DNA of 64,000 bases, taken from NCBI GenBank assembly GCA_016192705.1, contig JACPTQ010000049.1, positions 1-64,000 of the forward strand, in the 5' to 3' direction. The first letter of the stretch is position 1. Each line of letters begins with the position of its first letter. The stretch comes from Deltaproteobacteria bacterium (GTDB lineage Bacteria; Myxococcota; JACPTQ01). Position numbers and translations under genes: made by a program. Positions 62,568-64,000 of this stretch are shown piece by piece. The notes under the pieces were generated by a model, which saw nothing but the letters and a program-made list of their open reading frames with translations, ran no database searches and was not told the DNA's origin.

Positions 62568-64000
62568 TAGTCTCTTCCTTTCGTCGTCGCTGGGCGATTC
62601 TCGAACGCGAACCACTCGGCGAGCCGCCCACGCAGCGCGCGCAGAACGGCCGGCTCGGTGCGAATCAGATTCCGCGACTCGCCGGAATCGCCATCGAGCC
62701 GAAAAAGTTCCTCAGCGCCACCGCGCCACAACACATACTTGCAACGCCCCCACGTTACCGACACCACGCGATCGAGAACAATTGAAAACGCTGGGCGAGA
62801 TGCTTGGGGCGTCGACAGCGAATTCGGCGTCTTCATCTTATAGAGGTCCCTGAGCCCATTCACGAGATCGACGGTCGACACCGTTGCATCAACGATCTGC
62901 CCCCCGCCTCCGCTACCGCTCCCGCATCCGCCACCGCAGGGGATTTCAACGCCAAGACGCAAAGTCGCAAAGCCTGAACCCTCTTCCCTTTGCGTCTCCG
63001 CGTCTTTGCGTTGATCTCTTCTCCCGCTCCCGCTACCGCTCGTCCCCCACGTCCCCACAATAAACGGCACGCGCACCAACTCCTCATACACCGTATGCGC
63101 ATGACCGACCGACCCGTGCTCCCAAAACTCTTCACCGTGGTCCGCCGTGATGACAACAAGTGTCTCCTTCGCAAGCCCCATCGCATCCAGCGCCTTCATC
63201 AACTCTCCAAACGCGAAGTCGGTGTACTCGACCGCGCCGTCGTACAGCGCGTGCAAGAACGCTCGATCGCGTTCGCCAAGACGCAGCGCGCGGGTCTTAA
63301 TAAGGTCGAGCTGGTCGCCGGTTTTCGCCGGCACCAATGGGCCGACGTATCGCCCTGGAAAAAACCGCGACCAGAAGCGGCGCGGCGGATTGTACGGTAC
63401 GTGCGGGTCGACAGGCTGCATGTGCAAGAAAAACGGTTTTCTATCCGCCTTCGCGCGAAGCCACTTGAGCGCGATGTCGTTCAACCGCTCCGCGCGATAC
63501 GGACGCCCTTCGCGAAGCGGGTTCCTCACAAAGTCGAAGCCGCGAACAAAGCCGTGCTGCGCGGCGATGTAGCCGTTTGCGACCACCGCCGCCGTTGCGT
63601 GCCCGGCGGCGCGAAACTGCTCGGCCATCGTCGGCATCGCCTTTGTCGCTGGGAGTTTGTCGTCGTGCGCGTTGCACCCATGCGCGCCCGGGTAGAGCCC
63701 CGTGAGGAGCGTCGCGATCGTCGGCTTCGACCAAGACGATGTCGCAACCGCGCGCTCGAAGCGAACGCCGTTTGCCGCAATGCGGTCGAAGTTCGGCGTC
63801 TTGACACGGTGAAGCGCGCGCCCCACATGGTCGGCTCGGAGCGTGTCGACGACATAGAAGAGAACATTGGGCAACGCGGTGATCCCCGCAAACGGATTCA
63901 CAGGCGATGCGGGAACCGCGCATTCCGCCAGGGGCGGCGCCGCGCTCGGCACCTCAGATGGAACAGAGGCAAGCGAGACTGCGGCAAACGGCTGGCCGGT
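62567..64000 (-). CDS. Sulfatase-family hydrolase, 5' end outside the window
   Basis: The frame stays open from the right edge of the window; GTG 63952 is only an internal candidate. About 477 residues are visible. Alkaline-phosphatase-fold sulfatase motifs: VLFYVVDTLRADHVG (metal Asp), SSWSKPTIATLLTGLYPG (Ser at the nucleophile position), and VVITADHGEEFWEHGSVGHAH (metal Asp/His). It hydrolyses a sulfate or phosphate ester; the substrate is unknown. Repeat R1 and flanking Gly/Ser microsatellite interrupt a surface loop between VPFIVGTWG and VDATVSTVDLVNG. It overlaps psd by one base. Confidence 0.88.
   Translation of the reverse strand, partial: TGQPFAAVSLASVPSEVPSAAPPLAECAVPASPVNPFAGITALPNVLFYVVDTLRADHVGRALHRVKTPNFDRIAANGVRFERAVATSSWSKPTIATLLTGLYPGAHGCNAHDDKLPATKAMPTMAEQFRAAGHATAAVVANGYIAAQHGFVRGFDFVRNPLREGRPYRAERLNDIALKWLRAKADRKPFFLHMQPVDPHVPYNPPRRFWSRFFPGRYVGPLVPAKTGDQLDLIKTRALRLGERDRAFLHALYDGAVEYTDFAFGELMKALDAMGLAKETLVVITADHGEEFWEHGSVGHAHTVYEELVRVPFIVGTWGTSGSGSGRRDQRKDAETQREEGSGFATLRLGVEIPCGGGCGSGSGGGGQIVDATVSTVDLVNGLRDLYKMKTPNSLSTPQASRPAFSIVLDRVVSVTWGRCKYVLWRGGAEELFRLDGDSGESRNLIRTEPAVLRALRGRLAEWFAFENRPATTKGRD
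62941..63025 (-). repeat. Coding repeat R1, copy 4 (in sulfatase)
   Basis: Shorter, more diverged copy: GGATTTCAACGCCAAGACGC at the left and CTTTGCGTTGATCTCTTCTC at the right. Relative to the gene it has the orientation of copy 3 and codes DQRKDAETQREEG then LRLGVEIPCGG. It is flanked on both sides by CCGCTCCCG-type repeats coding Gly/Ser. Confidence 0.85.

Overview
The window looks like a chromosome segment from a GC-rich, Gram-negative, myxobacterium-like organism (Myxococcota or a close relative). The main evidence is an AgmX/GltJ-type protein (MJ0042 zinc ribbon, GYF domain, transmembrane helix, TonB-like C-terminus), many cysteine-rich secreted or lipoproteins with Asp-Ala-Gly linkers, a membrane protein with a prokaryotic RING finger, and a many-haem cytochrome operon. 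The taxonomy is inferred from gene content only.

Left part (1-4850): a partial secreted protein and a small unknown protein, then a lipoprotein with a prokaryotic RING finger, a double-FHA protein and a WYL-domain regulator. Three copies of one palindrome, CTGACCTNNTCTGTCAG, each exactly 10 nt upstream of a -10-like TANNNN hexamer, precede the RING gene, the FHA-WYL operon and, on the other strand, the helicase gene at 7108. This suggests a small regulon controlled by the WYL protein.

Defence island (4850-22284, all minus strand): brxE-brxA-brxB-brxC-pglX(split in two)-relA/spoT-like-pglZ-brxL, then an SF1 helicase with its own promoter. This is a BREX phage-defence operon with three oddities. 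A small RelA/SpoT-type nucleotide pyrophosphokinase gene sits between pglX and pglZ and is translationally coupled to pglZ. BrxE occurs together with BrxL. brxC carries an out-of-frame internal deletion just after its Walker A motif.

Mobile element (about 22549-33171): an XRE regulator, a short tyrosine recombinase, a decayed ParB-like gene, a DUF3987 ATPase, a prim-pol primase, an excisionase-like protein and a full-length integrase that lies beside the 3' end of tRNA-Arg(ACG). A TTYTGCGAATTRTGCGAAT motif recurs four times, inside the replication genes.

Right part (33400-64000): core and lineage genes: serS, a thiolase, pssA and psd (both steps of phosphatidylethanolamine synthesis), gltJ-like, a porin/LolA-like operon, an eight-haem cytochrome with a cupredoxin-like lipoprotein, a TPR protein, a YqaA-ApbE fusion, a large propeller-repeat protein, mltG-ruvX, a CoA transferase, a PAP2 phosphatase and a sulfatase. 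The standout is a ~95-bp repeat (R1) present four times. Every copy lies inside a gene, in frame, and both orientations are used. One copy sits exactly at the junction of the YqaA-ApbE fusion.
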